A stretch of 64,000 nt of DNA from Didymodactylos carnosus (taxonomy: Eukaryota > Rotifera > Eurotatoria > Philodinida > Philodinidae): NCBI GenBank assembly GCA_905250885.1, contig CAJNOQ010000184.1, forward strand, positions 1-64,000, read 5' to 3'. The first letter of the stretch is position 1, and the number at the start of each line of letters is the position of its first letter. Of the stretch, positions 60,432 through 64,000 are shown piece after piece. Both the position numbers and the translations under genes were made by a program. The notes beneath the pieces are model-generated. The model was given only the letters and a program-made list of their open reading frames with translations. It ran no database searches and was not told the DNA's origin.

Positions 60432-60771
60432 TTGTCAGAATCAATCGATTGATCACACGTTTGTACGAAACATTTTTTCTCCACTTTTCATGTCAGATGC
60501 TCGTGAACCGAAAGGAAAAAGTTTTTCAGTTTGATTCTACAAAAGAGTGTGAGTTATAGTCCTGCATGACAAATGTTTTTGTTACTTCGAGTCCGTGAAC
60601 TCGATCAGTTTTTAGTGGAAATGGGACAGATGGGTCATGATGAGAGGCTCTCACTCAGAATTCTACTGTAAATAGAAAACTGTTTGTAGAGAATACGAAC
60701 AGTTATTATATGATTTGTTGAATAGATAGATACTTTTCACTATTCAAGGTGTCTTATAGCTCTTTTTAGCT

Positions 60772-63700
60772 ATGGAAGTTGATCGTTTCAATTTATCTAA
60801 ATTTGTCGTGTCCAATGTACAAAAACACACACGTTCTTTATCCTCAATTAATGATGATGAAAACAATTCGACAATAAATCAATTGACCAGATATCATTCA
60901 TTAAATATACCATTGTCAACTATATCGGATTCTCGCAATGTTTTTCTTGTTTCACCACCACGTAAAAATGGTTATCTTGTACGATCAACAACTCCAGTAT
61001 CTCCATCCTCATCATCTTATACATTGTATCCTGAGAGTACTTTGCTAACGACTGTACAATCATTATCAAATCCCAATACAAGTGGAAATTCGTTAAAATG
61101 TCAATCAGAATTATCATCACAATTGAAAATAATTGATATTGATCGTCAACAAAGACCGTTATCAATCGTCGATAATGTTGAAACAAATATCAGAGTAAAT
61201 CTTTTACCACAAGATAGTTGGAATGATTTAATATCACAATCGGAATTATCGGAAGATGGAGAAGAACATGATGAAGATGTCTCATATGACAATAATCAAA
61301 AATTTTGTAGTAGTGCTCGTGATTTATGTATGTCATCAAAATCAAAATCTACAACAATAATATCAAATTGTTTTCTCTTGCTTTACAATATATTCATTTA
61401 TCTCTTAACTTTAATAACAATTTTAACACCAATTCTTTTCATTATGTTACCAAAATGTTCAATATTTGTCAAATATGAAACATTAACATCAACAACAGTC
61501 ACATCACATTCGTGGGATACATTTTATGGATATATGAAAATAACATTTAAATTAATATTATCAACAATTGGTATTCTACCATTTTTATTTTATCAACGTT
61601 GTTTGACAAAAGATTTATTTAAAGTATTTATTCTCATCTATTTATTTTTATTAACATTTTTTACATGGTTCTTCTACATACGTCTAAAACAGTCATCTAT
61701 TCAAAATATTGAATATTCACTTAATTATCTTGATCATGTAATATTAGTATGTTTATTTTATCATGTTATATTAGTTGTTGTATCTCAACAAAAATATTTA
61801 AAATCAAAATTTGTTATACAAATGGTACGTTCTCCTGATGGTGTATCAAGACAATATTCATTAGGTTCAATGAGTATTCACGAAGCAAGTCGATATTTAT
61901 TAAAACAATATTACAATGATTTTCCTATCTATAATCCGTGGTCATTTAATATAAAAACAATGTTGAGTGGAAATACTGATGGTCGATCATCTACGGTACA
62001 TGAGAGGTAAAAATAATTCTGATGAAAACAAGATTAATATTTTATAATGAATAAAAAATGATATTTTATCTAGATTACAAGATGAAGTTGAATATGAAAG
62101 ACGTTTACGAAAACGACGTGTAAAATTAATCAATGTTGTTGAAAAAGCATTTAATCATGTTAAACGATGTAATAATAAAAACAATATTGATGTTGAAGAA
62201 AATGTGATGAATGCTAGATCGGCAGCGCAAGTAAGCAATTAAGGCTCTTTTTTTGACAAAACTTTTTTATTCTGAGTTGAACTTGATCACCACTCCCAGA
62301 ATATTCAACGATCTTTTATTTCAAAAGCTTTGAAGTTTTTATGTTTTGCTACTTTACTTTTGTTTTCCGTGCCTTCATAATTTTTTCTTGTGCTTAGTTT
62401 GATAAAGCACAGTAGTCTCATCACAAGAAGACCACTTTTGAAATTTTTAAATGATTTTTGCGATCTATGAGCATGGTCGCAAATGTCCTACAAAAAGTGA
62501 TCGGTTTAATGTTACCTGTAATGCGGGAAATACCGCTGGCAAGAGATGTGCGTGATCAAGGATTTTTTATTACAGTCGCGAGACATTTTTCTCATAATAT
62601 TTACCTAGCTCTTCTCAGAATTAAGGTATCCTAGGGATAATTGCGCACGATTCTCAATGGTAGTCCCTGAAACCCCTGAACATCTTGTATTATAGGTATG
62701 CTATGAGCTATGAACTTTTCAGTATTAATCAATATCTTCTGTTTGAAATCGACCAAGGCGAGTTGAACAGATGTACGTTCAAGATCTTCACTAGATTTTC
62801 AGAGGATTTTGAGGGGATTTCCAGAAAACCTTTTCCTATATTATTAGGTTTAGAGACCGGAAAAGATGTTTTCATAGGAAATCTATCGTGACACATTCAA
62901 TGAAGATTTCCTATGAAAACTTCTTTTCCGGCTTCAAGTCTACTAACATGGGAAAAGGTTTTCTGGAAATCCTTGGGAAATCTAATGAAGATCTTGAACG
63001 TACATCCGTTGAACCCATCTTGATCGATTTCGTACAAAAGATATTGGTTAATATTGAAAAGTTCATAGCTCATAGCACATCTAGTATAAGATAAGATGTA
63101 TAATATATGATGTTCTGGGGGTTTTCGATAGTCCTCCGACCACGATTGTATACGAAAGGATTTTACGGCAAAATATTTGCAACAGAAAATGTTCACAATG
63201 CAAAATTACATAGGTACATATTTATTTATTTCAAAAGGGAGATAAACTGGGGCTAAATGTTTAAACATTTTATTATTTGTTAATGTTAGACTCGGATCTA
63301 GTTTAAGACCTAAAACTTTGTATCTGCGCACTCTCCACTAAAAGAAATTATGTCATCCGGTAGAGATGAATGACAACTTTTATACTGACATAAATTTTCC
63401 AAAATGCTTCGTTGATGCGGGCGACTGCGCAAGAAATACTTTTTGCACTAGGTGCAAAATCGCTAGGAAAATCGATTTTTTCAATTTTTAAAAATTTTGC
63501 GTCTTCGCCAAAACTTATCCAACCCGTGAGTTATTGCACACGTATACCCTTGAAAGTGTCCTCTATAAACTGGCAAAGTTTGAGGGTATGTTTTTGTTGT
63601 TCCGCCCCTCCGCCCCTTAAGTAAAAAAATGAGTGTAGCACAAGTAATCTGGTGATTATTTATTTTCTAGGCTGTGTTTAGTTCGATTGCTCGTTCATTA

Positions 63701-64000
63701 CAAAAGTATCTTCGCTCAACACGTCGACAAGCATTTTTTACACGTGATTCAATCATTGATCATTTAACGTCATGTTTATCATTTGATATTCAACCACAAG
63801 CATTTCTTGAACGATATTTACAAACTCAATCAATATTACATACACACAATTATTGTCATAAAAATATAATTGATACTCGTCCATCAAAATGGTCCCTAGT
63901 AAATGACGATAATCGCTATTGTTCAACAATTTACGATGGACTAATATTTGTATTGAAACAGAATAATAATAGTGATATATCACTATTATGTACAGTTCAA
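60772..64000 (+). CDS. VANGL: Van Gogh / Strabismus (VANGL) planar polarity protein, 3' end outside window
   Basis: Three exons (60772-62006, 62074-62230, 63671 to window end) give the first 574 aa. The N-terminus is a long Ser/Thr-rich cytoplasmic region. Four membrane helices follow at about 198-342 (NCFLLLYNIFIYLLTLITIL; ITFKLILSTIGILPFLF; VFILIYLFLLTFFTWFFYI; VILVCLFYHVILVVV). Then come diagnostic blocks: VIQMVRSPDGVSRQYSLGSM, QYYNDFPIYNPW, EYERRLRKRRVKLINVVEKA, AVFSSIARSLQKYLRSTRRQ and PQAFLERYL. These match vertebrate VRSTDGASRFYNVG, YYHDFPVYNP and PKAFLERYL. VANGL is a core planar cell polarity protein that binds Prickle and Dishevelled. The PDZ-ligand end would lie beyond position 64000. 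An acceptor (TTTTTAG) just before the ATG indicates a 5' UTR exon. Confidence 0.95.
62690..63090. repeat. Inverted repeat in VANGL intron 2, arms about 195 bp
   Basis: The left arm at about 62695-62890 and the right arm at about 62896-63085 pair almost end to end with a loop of only a few bases. Blocks such as GAAAAGATGTTTTCATAGGA and AGATTTCCTATGAAAAC and the terminal GCTATGAGCTATGAACTTTT pair across. Arm identity is about 85-90 percent by eye. The intron (1440 nt) is long chiefly because of this and other AT-rich filler. Confidence 0.85.
63110..63670. other. Remainder of VANGL intron 2
   Basis: No exon-like sequence between the inverted repeat and the acceptor at 63670. The open frame at 63412-63624 is interrupted in character and shows no VANGL similarity. 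Confidence 0.4.

Noticed and set aside
60920-61186. Minus-strand open frame opposite VANGL exon 1
   Set aside because: Shadow of the long VANGL coding exon.
62685-63196. Open frames on both strands encoding similar peptides in the VANGL intron
   Set aside because: They are the two arms of one inverted repeat, not a duplicated gene.
1-64000. CRISPR arrays, operons, rRNA genes or telomeric repeats
   Set aside because: None seen: no regular spacer-repeat array, no rRNA-like block, no TGTGGG-type repeat runs; the genes are split by introns and the region is eukaryotic.

Overview
The window is AT-rich animal DNA, almost certainly from a bdelloid rotifer, probably a larger-genome genus such as Rotaria. 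The best evidence is a histone H2A gene with introns and a C-terminal tail of about 70 residues that lacks the SQ(E/D) end of H2AX; long-tailed H2As of this kind are described for bdelloids. Other signs are very short introns (mostly 50-130 bp), metazoan-only gene families (VANGL, PLOD, CARD, STARD3, an amidated neuropeptide) and many short foldback elements. The genus is an inference.

Layout. 1-3.6 kb is repeat-rich, with a palindrome at the left edge. 3.65-4.13 kb (-) is a kinin-like neuropeptide precursor. 4.1-11.3 kb has no firm gene but holds a hAT-type MITE, a foldback and an unusual A-tract/T-tract array. 11.3-15.5 kb (-) is a seven-exon CARD plus coiled-coil protein. 15.5-22.5 kb is empty apart from two copies of a foldback family. 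22.5-23.9 kb (+) is a small secreted orphan with two internal repeats. 26.6-29.5 kb (-) is a complete hnRNP Q/R (SYNCRIP) gene. 29.5-33.3 kb has a second hAT MITE and two hairpins. 33.3-36.6 kb (+) is a complete procollagen lysyl hydroxylase. 38.3-39.2 kb (+) is a folate-receptor-like secreted/GPI protein. 40.0-41.1 kb (-) is a single-exon XRCC2 with decayed nucleotide-binding motifs. 41.1-44.7 kb is repeats and one doubtful ORF. 44.8-45.5 kb (+) is PGRMC. 45.6-49.0 kb has gene-like debris and a third hAT MITE. 49.0-55.0 kb (+) is STARD3 (MENTAL, phospho-FFAT-like motif, START). 56.4-58.4 kb (+) is the H2A variant. 59.9-60.4 kb is a pogo/Tigger remnant. 60.8 kb to the right edge (+) is Van Gogh/VANGL, cut by the window end.

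The genes do not form one pathway; this is an ordinary gene neighbourhood with mixed functions: peptide signalling, innate-type adaptor, RNA binding, collagen modification, homologous recombination, heme/sterol handling, chromatin and planar polarity. Three themes stand out. First, there are bdelloid-specific twists on conserved proteins (H2A tail, XRCC2 Walker motifs). Second, there are probable lineage-specific proteins (the RFNAWA-amide precursor, the CARD coiled-coil protein, the repeat-bearing secreted protein). Third, there is a dense set of non-autonomous DNA elements and hairpins; the few introns longer than 1 kb carry inserts.

All exon structures were read by eye from GT/AG sites and frame continuity, and no database search was run. 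The H2A, SYNCRIP, PLOD, STARD3, VANGL, PGRMC and XRCC2 calls rest on long stretches of family-diagnostic residues and are firm. The secreted orphan, the debris near 46-47 kb and the small lone ORFs are much less certain.
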